Position numbers and translations under genes: made by a program. Source: Thalassotalea sp. HSM 43 (lineage in GTDB: Bacteria; Pseudomonadota; Gammaproteobacteria; Enterobacterales; Alteromonadaceae). Taken from it: a stretch of DNA of 64,000 nucleotides. Positions 9,516-18,916 of this stretch are shown here, one piece after another. The stretch covers positions 124,001 through 188,000 of the forward strand of contig NZ_CP038493.1 of assembly GCF_004752005.1 (NCBI RefSeq), written 5' to 3'. Under the pieces are notes generated by a model. That model ran no database searches and was not told the origin of the DNA. It worked only from the letters and a program-made list of their open reading frames with translations. Within the stretch, counting starts at the first letter, position 1. The number at the start of each line of letters is the position of its first letter.

Positions 9516-10130
9516 CTAGATGATAGCTAACAACTCTACGTCGAAAACTAAGGTCGCGTAAGGAGGAATAGCACCTTGCGAACCACGCTCACCGTATGCC
9601 AAGCCGTATGGCACGTGTAAACGCCATTTAGAGCCTACTGACATCATTTGTAGCGCTTCAGTCCAGCCAGCGATAACGCCTTGTACTGGGAATTCAGCTG
9701 GTTGACCGCGATCGTATGACGAGTCAAATACTTTACCGTCAATGAACGTACCGTGGTAGTGTGTACGAACGTTGCTTTCTGCAGTTGGCTTCTCACCGTC
9801 ACCTTCGACTAATACTTCAAATTGAAGACCAGATTCAGTAACTGTAACTTCGTCACGCTTAGCGTTGTCGGCCAAGTATGCTTCACCTTCAGCTGCAGCT
9901 TCTTTTGCTGCTGCGGCTTCTTGCTCTTGAAGTTTTTGAGAAACGACAGTGAATGCTTCTTGTAGGTCTTCTTGAGAAACCTGGCTAGCAGCATCCGCTA
10001 GAGCATCAGCAATACCTGCTTGTACAGCAGCTACATCGAATTCTTTAAATGGGTTGTTACGTAATTGGTCACCTAATTGGCGACCCACGCCGTAACTGAC
10101 GCGTTGTTCAATTGAAGTAAATTCAGACAT
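9516..10130 (-). CDS. fklB: FKBP-type peptidyl-prolyl cis-trans isomerase (FklB-like)
   Basis: The 204-residue protein fits FklB/FkpA-type isomerases, which catalyse proline cis-trans isomerisation. Residues 1-70 form the helical dimerisation domain (starts MSEFTSIEQRVSYGVGRQLG), residues 75-105 a linker helix rich in Ala/Glu, and 115-204 the FKBP domain, with the active-site strands VRTHYHGTFIDGKVFDSSY, FPVQGVIAGWTEAL and YGERG. No signal peptide is present, so it is cytosolic like FklB rather than FkpA. The longer frame starting at 10172 is rejected because the family begins at the MSEF methionine. Confidence 0.9.
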   Translation of the reverse strand: MSEFTSIEQRVSYGVGRQLGDQLRNNPFKEFDVAAVQAGIADALADAASQVSQEDLQEAFTVVSQKLQEQEAAAAKEAAAEGEAYLADNAKRDEVTVTESGLQFEVLVEGDGEKPTAESNVRTHYHGTFIDGKVFDSSYDRGQPAEFPVQGVIAGWTEALQMMSVGSKWRLHVPYGLAYGERGSQGAIPPYATLVFDVELLAII

Positions 10131-10295
10131 GTTTTGAATTATCCTTATAAAAATCGCGCGAAAGTTTACCATACAATGGCTCAGGCTTTAAGACCTAATA
10201 CTGAAAAGCCAGTGATATTTCAAAAAAATAATGTTCGACTTTGCAGCATATTGTGTTCAAACGAAACCCGATCACTTGCTATAGCTAGGCTATAC

Positions 10296-10320
10296 AAAAA
10301 AGGCGCCGTTAGCGCCCTTT
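10296..10320 (-). terminator. Rho-independent terminator of the M48 protease gene
   Basis: On the minus strand, stem GGCGC/GCGCC with a 5-nt loop is followed by AAGG-CTT flanks and a six-T tract. It lies about 15 bp downstream of the protease stop codon. Confidence 0.75.
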
Positions 10321-10334
10321 CGTTGCCGTAACCA

Positions 10335-11180
10335 TTAACCTTTCTCAGATTGCTTTGGCTTTTCCTGTTTTTTCGGTTCGGGGATCACAGGCTTTGGGCA
10401 ATTAGGGTTAACATTGCGTTGCGCGTACATCGGCTCAGACACCGTTAAATGTTCGCTTAATTTATTAATTCGCGTTGTGTGTGATGGGTGCGTCGACAAA
10501 AACTCAGGCGGCGCGCCATCGGATAACTTCGCCATATTTTGCCACAGTTTAACACTAGCCCGAGGGTCAAACCCAGATTGCGCCATCAGCTCCTGACCGA
10601 TGATATCCGCTTCACTTTCATGAGTACGGCTATAGGGCAATTGGAAAAACAATTGTGTGGCCGCGGCAGCGGCAGCAACGGCTACGACACGCTGATCTTT
10701 TGACGCTGCAGCACCCGCAGCAATAATGACACCGGTGCTAATGGTATTATTGGACAAGCGCTCATTAGAATGTTGAGCAATAACATGCCCTACCTCATGA
10801 CCAATAATAGCCGCCAGTTGGTCCGCATCATCGGTGACATTCAATATACCCGTATAGACACCAATTTTACCGCCTGGTAAGGCAAAAGCGTTAACCTGTT
10901 CAGAATCGAATACGACGACTTCCCACTCACCTTCGAAGGTCTTGCTGCTAACATTAGGTGTAATAAAATCGGCAACGCAATGAACAAATTCATTCACCGC
11001 TTTATCTGTCGAGATTGGCACTTCTTTTTTCATTTCTTCAAAAGAAGTCGCGCCCATTTTATCGAGTTCGGCACTTGAGCGTAGCAAAACCTGCGAGCGC
11101 CCTGTAGGTGATGTTGTACAAGCCACTAACGTCACAAAGACAGTTGTGGCAATCGCGATAGTTTTAAGTTGTTTGTTCAT
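10335..11180 (-). CDS. M48-family metalloprotease lipoprotein
   Basis: This 281-residue protein has an N-terminal lipoprotein signal with lipobox LVAC near residue 20. The residue after Cys is Thr, so outer-membrane sorting is expected. The zinc-protease motif HEVGH is near residue 130, with a downstream Glu in the SEADIIG segment as third ligand. It resembles the LoiP/YcaL group of periplasmic M48 proteases, which act in outer-membrane protein quality control. A Pro/Lys-rich tail ends the protein. The ATG at 11180 follows AAGGAAG; the GTG directly before it is less likely. It diverges from the DUF885 gene across 75 bp. Confidence 0.9.
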   Translation of the reverse strand: MNKQLKTIAIATTVFVTLVACTTSPTGRSQVLLRSSAELDKMGATSFEEMKKEVPISTDKAVNEFVHCVADFITPNVSSKTFEGEWEVVVFDSEQVNAFALPGGKIGVYTGILNVTDDADQLAAIIGHEVGHVIAQHSNERLSNNTISTGVIIAAGAAASKDQRVVAVAAAAAATQLFFQLPYSRTHESEADIIGQELMAQSGFDPRASVKLWQNMAKLSDGAPPEFLSTHPSHTTRINKLSEHLTVSEPMYAQRNVNPNCPKPVIPEPKKQEKPKQSEKG

Positions 11181-11255
11181 CACGACTTCCTTTTCAAAAT
11201 TCGATATATATACTGATAATATATCAATAAGTTAGCGTGTGGTTAAGGATTATTT

Positions 11256-13163
11256 ATGACAACAAGGTCGCCATTTGGCTGCAAATTACTGCCTATTGCT
11301 CTGGCCGTAACAGCATTACTCAACCTAGGGGCTTGTTCTGACGAAGAAACAGTCACCATTAAAGTTGAGACCAAACAAAAGCCTAAGTTAGATGTCCTTG
11401 GTGTTAATCAACAACCGCAACTCCCCAGTGTCGAGACGTTAATGAATAACGGCACCAAAGCCTTTTTCCAAATGCGCCCGCAGTATGCGGCATTGTCTGG
11501 TTTAAAAAGTAGCCAAACCTTAGTCGTCACACAAGATAAACTCGACAACTTCGCACCAGACGTTAACGATGATTATCGCCAATATATGCGTGAACAAGCG
11601 GTATTATTATTAAAACATGAGCCATTTGCTGACAAAAAAGCCGAAAGTTCAAGACTGATCATGGCCAATATCTTCTTGCATTTGGCGGGCTCTGAAAAAC
11701 ATAAACAAGGCTTTATCGAGGGATACTTTGGTCATCAACCTTATATTATTAATCAAATCAATGGTCCTTTGGTTGATATTATCTATCGCTTTAGCGACGC
11801 ATTTGAAATTAACTCAAGCGCTGACGTTAAAAGCTACTTAAGCTTATTAAAAGAGGTGCCTGCGCAGGTACAACAAATAAAAGCGAAATTCATTAGAGAC
11901 GCAAAATCCGGCTGGGTACCACCAAAATCGCTGATGGTGTCGTCGATTAATTTTCTCCAAGGCTTCAGTCTAGTCGAGCCTAAAGACCATATCGTTTATC
12001 GCCGATTAAAACAGTTAATGGCGCAATCAAACATAGATAAGGCCGAACAAAAGCGCCTCCTGCAGCAAACCGCAGACACATTAAACGAACATGTATTCCC
12101 TGCCTATCAAAAAGTCATTGACACCATGACCGAATACTTACCGCAAGCCGCACCAGGCGATGGGATATGGGCGCAACCTGGTGGCAAGACTTTTTATACA
12201 TTTGCTATAAAGGATCAGGCTGATAGTGACTTTAGTGCTGACGAAATTCATAAAATAGGTTTGGATGAAGTGGCACGCATCAGTGCCGATATGGATTCGA
12301 TTTTATCGCAACTTGGCTACAAATACGGCACCATATCTGAGCGTATGGCGGCCTTGGCTCACGAATCGCGCTTTAGTTATGAGAATAACGACAAAGGTCG
12401 AGAGAAAATCATCGCCGATTTAACAGGCTACATTGAAAAAATTAACAAGCGTATGCCGGAGCAATTTAAAACCCCGATAAAATACGATGTTATCGTCAAA
12501 CCGTTCGCCAAAGAAATAGAAGACACCGCCTCAGGTGGGCAATATTACCCGCCGTTTCCTGATGGCAGTAAACCTGGAGTATTTTTAGTCAATTTACGCG
12601 ACATCCCTTCTATTGCAAAATTTGATTTGCCAAGTTTAACCTATCATGAAACCAACCCAGGGCATCACTGGCAAGCGTCACTAAATATGGATATAGCCAA
12701 TATACCAGCGCTGCGTTCATTAGCACCATACAACTCTTACGTTGAAGGTTGGGCGCTTTATAGCGAATTGGTGGCCTATGAGATGGGCATGTATGACGAT
12801 GATGCATATGGAAATTTAGGTCGTTTAAAACAAGAGTTATTCCGCTCGGTACGGCTAGTTGTTGATACCGGTATTCATGCCAAACGCTGGACAAGAGAAA
12901 AAGCCATTACCTACATGATGGAACATGCGGGTAGTGCCGAATCGGAAGCCACTGCCGAAGTTGAACGTTATATGGCGTGGCCTGGTCAAGCGCTTGGCTA
13001 TAAATTAGGTATGATGAAAATCGTTGAGCTGCGCAAGCAAGCACAGAAATTGCTAGGCCCGAATTTTGATATTGCTGAGTTTCATGATGTGGTGTTGCTC
13101 TCTGGTGCTCTGCCATTAGACATGCTCGAGCAAAATGTAAATGACTGGATAGCCTCGAAATAA
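11256..13163 (+). CDS. DUF885-family lipoprotein, putative metallopeptidase
   Basis: The 635-residue protein begins with a lipoprotein signal ending in LGAC near residue 27, so it is membrane-anchored in the envelope. The long helical body matches the DUF885 family. The hallmark motif HETNPGHHWQ (about residues 465-474) gives an HExxPGH arrangement, which looks like a zincin-type metal site, and a conserved YVEGWALYSE follows. Family members are treated as carboxypeptidase-like enzymes, but the substrate is unknown. It diverges from the M48 protease gene; a degenerate repeat tract lies downstream. Confidence 0.88.
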   Translation: MTTRSPFGCKLLPIALAVTALLNLGACSDEETVTIKVETKQKPKLDVLGVNQQPQLPSVETLMNNGTKAFFQMRPQYAALSGLKSSQTLVVTQDKLDNFAPDVNDDYRQYMREQAVLLLKHEPFADKKAESSRLIMANIFLHLAGSEKHKQGFIEGYFGHQPYIINQINGPLVDIIYRFSDAFEINSSADVKSYLSLLKEVPAQVQQIKAKFIRDAKSGWVPPKSLMVSSINFLQGFSLVEPKDHIVYRRLKQLMAQSNIDKAEQKRLLQQTADTLNEHVFPAYQKVIDTMTEYLPQAAPGDGIWAQPGGKTFYTFAIKDQADSDFSADEIHKIGLDEVARISADMDSILSQLGYKYGTISERMAALAHESRFSYENNDKGREKIIADLTGYIEKINKRMPEQFKTPIKYDVIVKPFAKEIEDTASGGQYYPPFPDGSKPGVFLVNLRDIPSIAKFDLPSLTYHETNPGHHWQASLNMDIANIPALRSLAPYNSYVEGWALYSELVAYEMGMYDDDAYGNLGRLKQELFRSVRLVVDTGIHAKRWTREKAITYMMEHAGSAESEATAEVERYMAWPGQALGYKLGMMKIVELRKQAQKLLGPNFDIAEFHDVVLLSGALPLDMLEQNVNDWIASK

Positions 13164-13256
13164 TCAACAAGCGATTTTAAACGCAGCAGATAAACAAAGG
13201 TCAGAACCATGAAATTAACTCATGCATTCTGACCCAGATTGATTGTTTCCGCTTCG

Positions 13257-13358
13257 ACTAAGCGTTTACTTAGCGTTTAACTTAAGCTTTTACTTAGCGT
13301 TTAACTTAAGCTTTTATCTAAGCTTTTGCCTAAGTTTTTGCCTAAGCTGTCACCTAAA
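13257..13358. repeat. Degenerate tandem repeat of about 12 bp
   Basis: About eight imperfect units of the type AAGCTTTTACCT (variants AGCGTTTAACTT, AAGTTTTTGCCT) run head to tail, with a longer 24-bp period at the start of the tract. The tract lies between the convergent DUF885 and yceI genes. No terminator with a T-tract is obvious inside it. Confidence 0.75.
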
Positions 13359-13378
13359 TTGTCTAGCTTAAAACCTGC

Positions 13379-13939
13379 TTATTTACGGATGCCTTCAATG
13401 TGCAGGTCAAATATGATCTCGCCAAAGTCCATTTTATAGCCAAAGTCTTTCATCGCTATAGATGTTGTACCCGCGAAACCGGCACGATAACCACCCCAAG
13501 GATCGTCACCTTCACCAATTTTTTCGGCATCAATGATTAATTCTTTGGTGATGCCCTGCAACGTAATATCGCCGATGATTTTTAATTTACCATCGCCCAT
13601 ATCCATCACTTTTTTACTGACAAATTTGGCATTTGCAAACTTGCTTACATCCAAAAAGTCGGTGTCGCGTAAGTGTTTGTCTCGTTCAGCGTGATTTGAA
13701 TCAACGCTGGCGGTGTCAATATTGACCGTAATTTGTGATGCTTCGATGTTTTTTTCATCATAGCTGAATTGACCGTCAAATTTATTAAAGCGGCCTGTTA
13801 ACCAACTATAACCAAGGTGTTTAACTTTAAAGTTAATCGAGGCATGTGCACCTTGATAATCAATTTGATAATCCGCAGCGTGTGCTGATGTCATCGCTGT
13901 TGATGCCAGCAACAAGCTCGATAGCAATAATTTTTTCAT
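13379..13939 (-). CDS. yceI: YceI-family periplasmic lipid-binding protein
   Basis: The 186-residue protein carries a signal peptide (residues 1-21, cleavage after AHA). The mature part is a YceI lipocalin-like beta barrel, recognised by YQIDYQGAHASINFKVKHLG at the start and the SVDSNHAERDKHLRDTDFLD segment near residue 85. YceI proteins bind isoprenoid-type lipids in the periplasm. The gene directly upstream on the same strand encodes cytochrome b561, the usual YceI partner, which supports a shared redox or quinone-related role. The two are 44 bp apart. Confidence 0.93.
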   Translation of the reverse strand: MKKLLLSSLLLASTAMTSAHAADYQIDYQGAHASINFKVKHLGYSWLTGRFNKFDGQFSYDEKNIEASQITVNIDTASVDSNHAERDKHLRDTDFLDVSKFANAKFVSKKVMDMGDGKLKIIGDITLQGITKELIIDAEKIGEGDDPWGGYRAGFAGTTSIAMKDFGYKMDFGEIIFDLHIEGIRK

Positions 13940-13983
13940 TTTAACTCTCTCTGTTTAAGCGCTAATAGTATTAGGTTTACGGT

Positions 13984-14523
13984 TTATAACATGCGTTTTA
14001 ACGTTTCGTCTTTATCAATAACATGGTGTTTTATCGCTGCAGCAGCATGCAATACCACCAATCCTATCAAGCTATACGCAACATACTCATGAACAGTCCC
14101 AGCAATATCTTCTTGATTGCTAAATAATTCACCCAAAGATGGAATGACAAACCAATCAAAGACTTCAATACCACGGCCGTCAGCGGTAGATATTAAATAG
14201 CCCGAAGTAAATAACGTCAGCAATAAAACATACAAAATAAAATGTGTCGCTTTAGCTGATATTTTCACAATTTTGCTGTGACTTTCAATCGGTTGAACTG
14301 CAGGCTTAAGATATTTATAGACCATACGCAGTACAATCAACAAAGCCAATAATATGCCAACACTTTTATGATAAGTCGGAGCCGTACGATACCAACTTGA
14401 ATAGTAATCGAGCTCAACCATCCATAGGCCAACACCAAACAAGGCGAAGACCACGACTGCGGTTAGCCAATGCATGAGTTTCGCGACTGTTGGATACGCT
14501 TGTTGTGATTGCTTTGTGTTCAT
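13984..14523 (-). CDS. Cytochrome b561
   Basis: The 179-residue protein has four transmembrane helices. Histidines sit where b561 haem ligands are expected: LMHWLTA near residue 18, YHKSVG near 53, THFILY near 95 and HEYVAYSLIGLVVLHAAAAIKHH near 140. The family transfers electrons across or within the inner membrane, using quinol in bacteria. I start at the ATG at 14523, which begins MNTKQSQQAYPTVAKLMHW like other b561 proteins; the longer frame adds 31 unlikely residues. It lies just upstream of yceI, in the classical b561-YceI arrangement. Confidence 0.92.
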   Translation of the reverse strand: MNTKQSQQAYPTVAKLMHWLTAVVVFALFGVGLWMVELDYYSSWYRTAPTYHKSVGILLALLIVLRMVYKYLKPAVQPIESHSKIVKISAKATHFILYVLLLTLFTSGYLISTADGRGIEVFDWFVIPSLGELFSNQEDIAGTVHEYVAYSLIGLVVLHAAAAIKHHVIDKDETLKRML

Positions 14524-14695
14524 TTTAAAAGTAACTGTTGTTCGTATAAATGTTAGGGAAAGGCTATTGTAGTGAATATAAACAGAATTAAAATAACGAA
14601 AAACGACACATATCATTCTAAAAAACAGAACGAAGGCGATAATGCGTTATCGCCTTTAATGGTTTTATCGGCTAATGCTCATATCAGGCTTTAAT

Positions 14696-15454
14696 TTAAA
14701 CTGGGTTGTCTATATCGATAAAGCGCACATCGAGCTGATACTGCTGCTCTAGGTATTCGCCGAGTGCTTTGGCACCATAACGCTCTGTTGCATGATGACC
14801 CGCTGCAAAAAAATGGATATCCATTTCTCTGGCTATATGCGTCGTTTGCTCAGAAACCTCACCGGTTATAAACGCATCAATGCCCTGCTCTGCAGCCATT
14901 TCAACATACCCCTGACCTCCGCCAGTGCACCAAGCGACTGTTTTAATAGGTTTGTTTGACGGTGCAGCGATATGCAAGCATTGGCGATTTAGCCGAGCAC
15001 TGATTTTATTCGCAACTTTTTCAGCCGGTGTCGCTGCACTCAACTGCCCTTTCATGCTTACCGATAGTGGATTGCCCAGCTCTAGTGGTTCTACCTCGTG
15101 GATATCCAACAGCTTAGCTAATTGCGCATTGTTGCCTAAGGTTTCATGAATATCTAACGGTAAATGATAGGCAAACAAATTAATGTTGTGATCGAGCAAC
15201 GCTTTGATTCGATTATATTTCATGCCAGTAATGGCATAGGATTCATTTTTCCAAAAATAGCCGTGATGGACAATGATGGTATCCGCACCGGCAGCGATAG
15301 CGGCATCAATCAATGCTTGACTGGCAGTAACACCGGTAACGATTTTTTCAACCTTTTCTGCACCTTGTACTTGTAAGCCATTAGGGCAGTAATCTTTGAT
15401 ACGCTCAGGTTGTAAAATACCATTAAGGAGATGTAAAAATTCAAGTCTTTGCAT
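14696..15454 (-). CDS. Nif3-like dinuclear metal centre protein
   Basis: This 252-residue protein belongs to the Nif3/YbgI (GTP cyclohydrolase 1 type 2 homologue) family. The metal-ligand motifs are visible: IIVHHGYFWK near residue 65, AYHLPLDIH near residue 97 and FFAAGHHATERYG near residue 215. The family forms hexameric toroids with two metals per site; the cellular role is still debated. The start ATG at 15454 follows AAGGAG. The gene is probably monocistronic, about 100 bp from the FGGY-kinase stop. Confidence 0.93.
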   Translation of the reverse strand: MQRLEFLHLLNGILQPERIKDYCPNGLQVQGAEKVEKIVTGVTASQALIDAAIAAGADTIIVHHGYFWKNESYAITGMKYNRIKALLDHNINLFAYHLPLDIHETLGNNAQLAKLLDIHEVEPLELGNPLSVSMKGQLSAATPAEKVANKISARLNRQCLHIAAPSNKPIKTVAWCTGGGQGYVEMAAEQGIDAFITGEVSEQTTHIAREMDIHFFAAGHHATERYGAKALGEYLEQQYQLDVRFIDIDNPV

Positions 15455-15558
15455 AATGAAGTTCTATTAATTTAAATGAAAAACCAACGGACTGAGACAA
15501 TCAGTTACCGCTATAATATGTGTAGCATATTACCTTGCCCACGCATTGAAAACACCTT

Positions 15559-17148
15559 TTATTCAACAGCGTCGTCTGTTGCTGAATCTACCTCAATGGG
15601 TAATTGGCACATATTGGTGACCGCAGATTCTAAACTCGGGTAATGTCCTTGAAAGTACGCCAAACAAATTGCCGCCCCTAAAGCACCGGCTTGTTTGGAT
15701 TGACTGACAAACAGCGGTTTCGCCAAGCGCCGCTTTATTTGATGGCACAAATAACGGCTGTTGCTGCCACCACCACTCACATACACTTGCTGCACGTCAC
15801 GATTTAATCGAGTCGTTAATCGCGAAACCGTCATGACAATGCTATCGGCAATGGCATCCAGTAGTGCGCGATAATGGGCGATGCCAATAGCCAGGTCATT
15901 AGAGCCTTCCGCATCAAAACCTTCGCCTTCAAAACCTGCCGCATCAAAACCTTTACCTGCAAAGTCATCGAGAGCAACATTAAAACCGTCTTGCCAGCGA
16001 TAGTGTTGGCAATAGGCGTCGATATCAAACCGAGTCTCAGGTGCTTGAGATTCATCCAACAACATGAGTTGTTGGTCCAATCTCGCCAGCAACTCGTCAC
16101 GGCTTACATCACAGTTTGAATCATCTTGCCGTAAATTCGCTGGTAAACAATCAGCGAATTGTTCGATAAAGTCGCTGATTAATTGCATACCTATGGCAAG
16201 CATCAATTCACAGACGTACAGACCAGACTCAACAAATGGAAATGCTGGATAAAATGGTTTAGGACCTTTAAAGCGCCGGGTCAGCATGGATACACTGATG
16301 GCTGTACCAAGGCTTATATGTAAATGTCCCGCGCGATAACAGCCACTGCCTATAAGCTCGCTGACCTTGTCACTGGCAAGCGCCACTAAAGGCATTGTTT
16401 GTTTAAAACCGATAGACTGGCTAAGTTCAGGTTTCACATTGGCAATGACATCACCGACATCGCATATCGATGGCAGCCACTGTGGTTTAGTGGCAAACGC
16501 TTGATGATACCAATGCCATTTGGGCTGCCATTTTCCGTGTTTAAAATTAAACGGCAGATGACCAATAAGGTTGGCACGGCTATCGATATCGATGCCGGTA
16601 AATCGGTAATGTAAATAGCCTGTCAGATAACATACATGGGCGATGTTGCGGTATTGCTGTTGATGTCTTTGCCGAATTTTATTGATAGCTGCCTGTTGCT
16701 GTAATTCGGCGATGTCTTTTTTTAGTGGCACAAACCAATCGGCAATAGCAAACGCCAAGCGGTAAAAGAGATTCAATGCAGGCACGCACTCAGCGTCTTT
16801 TCGATCTTGCCAGACGATGGCGTCAACAACAGCTTGGTGTTTGTCATCAAGGGCAATAAGCGTATTTCGCATGCTGGTGATGCCCATACAGGCAATATCA
16901 GTGGTTTGAAACCCTTGCTGCCTGTAATCGGCGATAAGCGGCGACAATGCGTGCATACATTGTTGAAAAAACCACTCGGGTTGTTGGCTGACAACGCCTT
17001 GCTCGGTGCGCTTATAGTGAAATTGATCGACGACCACTTTGCTCACAGTCTGACCGAGGTTATTAATGATCAATGCGCGAAGTGACTGGCTACCAAAATC
17101 TAACACTAAATAATGCGGTAAAGACGAGGTTGATACAGAATTGCTCAA
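15559..17148 (-). CDS. FGGY-family carbohydrate kinase
   Basis: The 529-residue protein has the two actin-like ATPase domains of FGGY kinases: YLVLDFGSQSLRA at the N-terminus (phosphate 1 loop), IACMGITSMRNTLIALD near residue 85, AIVWQDRKD near residue 110, and the C-terminal adenosine motif QVYVSGGGSNSRYLCHQIKRR near residue 460. It should phosphorylate a sugar or polyol, but the closest substrate class (xylulose-like) is a guess. An unusual Gly/Phe/Asp/Glu-rich repeat lies near residues 395-415. It overlaps the upstream methyltransferase gene by 4 bp (ATGA), so the two are translationally coupled. Confidence 0.85.
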   Translation of the reverse strand: MSNSVSTSSLPHYLVLDFGSQSLRALIINNLGQTVSKVVVDQFHYKRTEQGVVSQQPEWFFQQCMHALSPLIADYRQQGFQTTDIACMGITSMRNTLIALDDKHQAVVDAIVWQDRKDAECVPALNLFYRLAFAIADWFVPLKKDIAELQQQAAINKIRQRHQQQYRNIAHVCYLTGYLHYRFTGIDIDSRANLIGHLPFNFKHGKWQPKWHWYHQAFATKPQWLPSICDVGDVIANVKPELSQSIGFKQTMPLVALASDKVSELIGSGCYRAGHLHISLGTAISVSMLTRRFKGPKPFYPAFPFVESGLYVCELMLAIGMQLISDFIEQFADCLPANLRQDDSNCDVSRDELLARLDQQLMLLDESQAPETRFDIDAYCQHYRWQDGFNVALDDFAGKGFDAAGFEGEGFDAEGSNDLAIGIAHYRALLDAIADSIVMTVSRLTTRLNRDVQQVYVSGGGSNSRYLCHQIKRRLAKPLFVSQSKQAGALGAAICLAYFQGHYPSLESAVTNMCQLPIEVDSATDDAVE

Positions 17149-17891
17149 GAACGATTTTGCCCTAATGTTGAAACTTTAATGGGTCGAAATTTGGGACGTA
17201 TTTGCCACTTAGGGCGAATAGGCGTTAATGGGTGAACCCGTTTTTTAGCGACAATAACGTAAACCGAGCCAATCGAGCTTAAATATTTTCCAGCAAAACG
17301 TTGGCACATTTTAAACCACCAGCCATCCGCATTTATCTTCGGATGTAATGACGAAAACAACATACGTTTGTCATCCAACACTTCATAACCGAGCAAGTTA
17401 AGCCAATCTTTAACACGCATTGGTGTAAAGAAGCGCCCTTGCCATGGCAGTACCTGTCGACGATAGGGAATGATTTGGTTTAAGCCTGCCAATGAAATTG
17501 GGTTAAAGCCGGAAATAATTAAATAGCCATTGGGGATCAATACTCTATCGGCTTCACGCAAGATATGATGTGGATCGACCGCAAATTCTAACTGTTGGGT
17601 CAGTAAGCAGGCATCAACGCTGCTATCTAAAAACGGTAAATCGTCTATCTCAGCAATCACATTGGCACTGTTTTTATCTTCATTAACGCTCACTTGGTGA
17701 GAGATTTTTGACGCACTGCAATCAATTTCACCACTTAAATCACCTAGCTTTAATAAATGATAACCAAACATTCTCGGCCACCAATTGGCCAAATGTTGGT
17801 TTATTTGTTCAGCAATCAATTCACCGCAAGCCATATCATGCCAACGCATGGGCTTTTTCGGATTATCAAATGCTAATGCCGGTTTCATCAT
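17145..17891 (-). CDS. yafS: YafS-like SAM-dependent methyltransferase
   Basis: The 248-residue protein is a class I methyltransferase. The acidic end of strand 2 (EIDCSASK), a DDLPFLDSSVDACLLTQQLEF motif IV-like segment near residue 90 and the LIPNGYLIISGFNP strand near residue 125 are visible. The N-terminal RWHDMACGE and later SLAGL...PWQGRFFT resemble YafS, whose gene sits beside gloB in E. coli too. The substrate is unknown. It diverges from gloB over 175 bp and overlaps the FGGY kinase by 4 bp. Confidence 0.85.
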   Translation of the reverse strand: MMKPALAFDNPKKPMRWHDMACGELIAEQINQHLANWWPRMFGYHLLKLGDLSGEIDCSASKISHQVSVNEDKNSANVIAEIDDLPFLDSSVDACLLTQQLEFAVDPHHILREADRVLIPNGYLIISGFNPISLAGLNQIIPYRRQVLPWQGRFFTPMRVKDWLNLLGYEVLDDKRMLFSSLHPKINADGWWFKMCQRFAGKYLSSIGSVYVIVAKKRVHPLTPIRPKWQIRPKFRPIKVSTLGQNRS

Positions 17892-18066
17892 AGTGTGTTT
17901 GCTTTTACCAAAGTGATTGCCCTGCCCGTGTACTTATTTATGTACCGCCACAACGGATTTTCGTTAATTAATCGCCGGCCAATCTTTAGTTCACCTTTGA
18001 CACAAGGTATACTGCATTTTGCCGCTTAAATCGGCAAGATTACCGATAAAGTCTAAGGAGACTTGA

Positions 18067-18852
18067 ATGTTTCAAGTGCACGCGATTGCCGCATTTAACG
18101 ATAACTATATATGGTGTATAACCGACAGTGCAAGTGCCAAGTGTGCTTTGGTTGACCCAGGCGATGGCGATGTATGTATTGAATTTATAAAGAAAAATAA
18201 CTTGATCCTTAGTGACATTTTAGTCACTCATCACCACAAAGACCATACCGGTGGTATTAACAAGTTAAAGCAATTTGCACACGAGCAAGACTGGCCAGTG
18301 ACGGTTTATGGCCCAACGCAAGAAGCACAACAATTTTCTGATGTGCATGTTGTTGAAGGCGAGGCTGTACAAATATTGACCAATCAGATTCATTTTAGTG
18401 TCATTGAGTTACCCGGCCATACTTTAGGCCATATCGCTTTTCATAATGATCAATGGTTGTTTTGTGGTGATACACTGTTTTCTGGTGGTTGTGGTCGCCT
18501 ATTTGAAGGCAGTGCGCAACAAATGCTCAACTCATTGCAAAAATTGAGCACGCTTAATGAGCAAACAAAAGTATTTTGTGCTCACGAGTATACGCTGGCA
18601 AACTTAAAATTTGCTCGAACTATTGAACCAAATAATGGTCAATTAAAAGATTATTTAAATAAAGCAACGGAGCTTCGCGCCAGTAATATCGCGACCATCC
18701 CCAGTACCATAGGTTTGGAAAAGCAAATAAACCCGTTTCTACGCAGTCACTTAGATTCAGTAAGAGTGGGCGCACAACAACAAAGTGGTCTAGAATTAGA
18801 CAATACTGTCGATGTGTTTGCAGCTGTTCGCGAACTAAAAGACAATTTTTAG
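18067..18852 (+). CDS. gloB: Hydroxyacylglutathione hydrolase (glyoxalase II)
   Basis: GloB hydrolyses S-lactoylglutathione to lactate and glutathione, the second step of methylglyoxal detoxification. The metallo-beta-lactamase motif THHHKDHTGG is at residues 55-64, with further ligands in LPGHTLGH near residue 120, CGDTLFSGGCGRLFEG near residue 140 and CAHEYT near residue 178. The 261-residue length is typical. AAGGAG precedes the ATG by six bases. The neighbours (yafS divergent, mltD downstream) match the conserved gammaproteobacterial order. Confidence 0.97.
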   Translation: MFQVHAIAAFNDNYIWCITDSASAKCALVDPGDGDVCIEFIKKNNLILSDILVTHHHKDHTGGINKLKQFAHEQDWPVTVYGPTQEAQQFSDVHVVEGEAVQILTNQIHFSVIELPGHTLGHIAFHNDQWLFCGDTLFSGGCGRLFEGSAQQMLNSLQKLSTLNEQTKVFCAHEYTLANLKFARTIEPNNGQLKDYLNKATELRASNIATIPSTIGLEKQINPFLRSHLDSVRVGAQQQSGLELDNTVDVFAAVRELKDNF

Positions 18853-18916
18853 CAGGATAAAATATAACTGTTTTATCTTGAATTATAATAACCCTAAAAC
18901 TGCTAACTGTTTATTC

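Noticed and set aside
9809-9994. Minus-strand frame overlapping the FklB-type gene
   Set aside because: Out-of-frame shadow of the Ala/Glu-rich linker region; the isomerase frame fully explains the sequence.
13257-13358. CRISPR-like look of the repeat tract between DUF885 and yceI genes
   Set aside because: Units are contiguous and only about 12 bp long, with no spacers and no cas genes.
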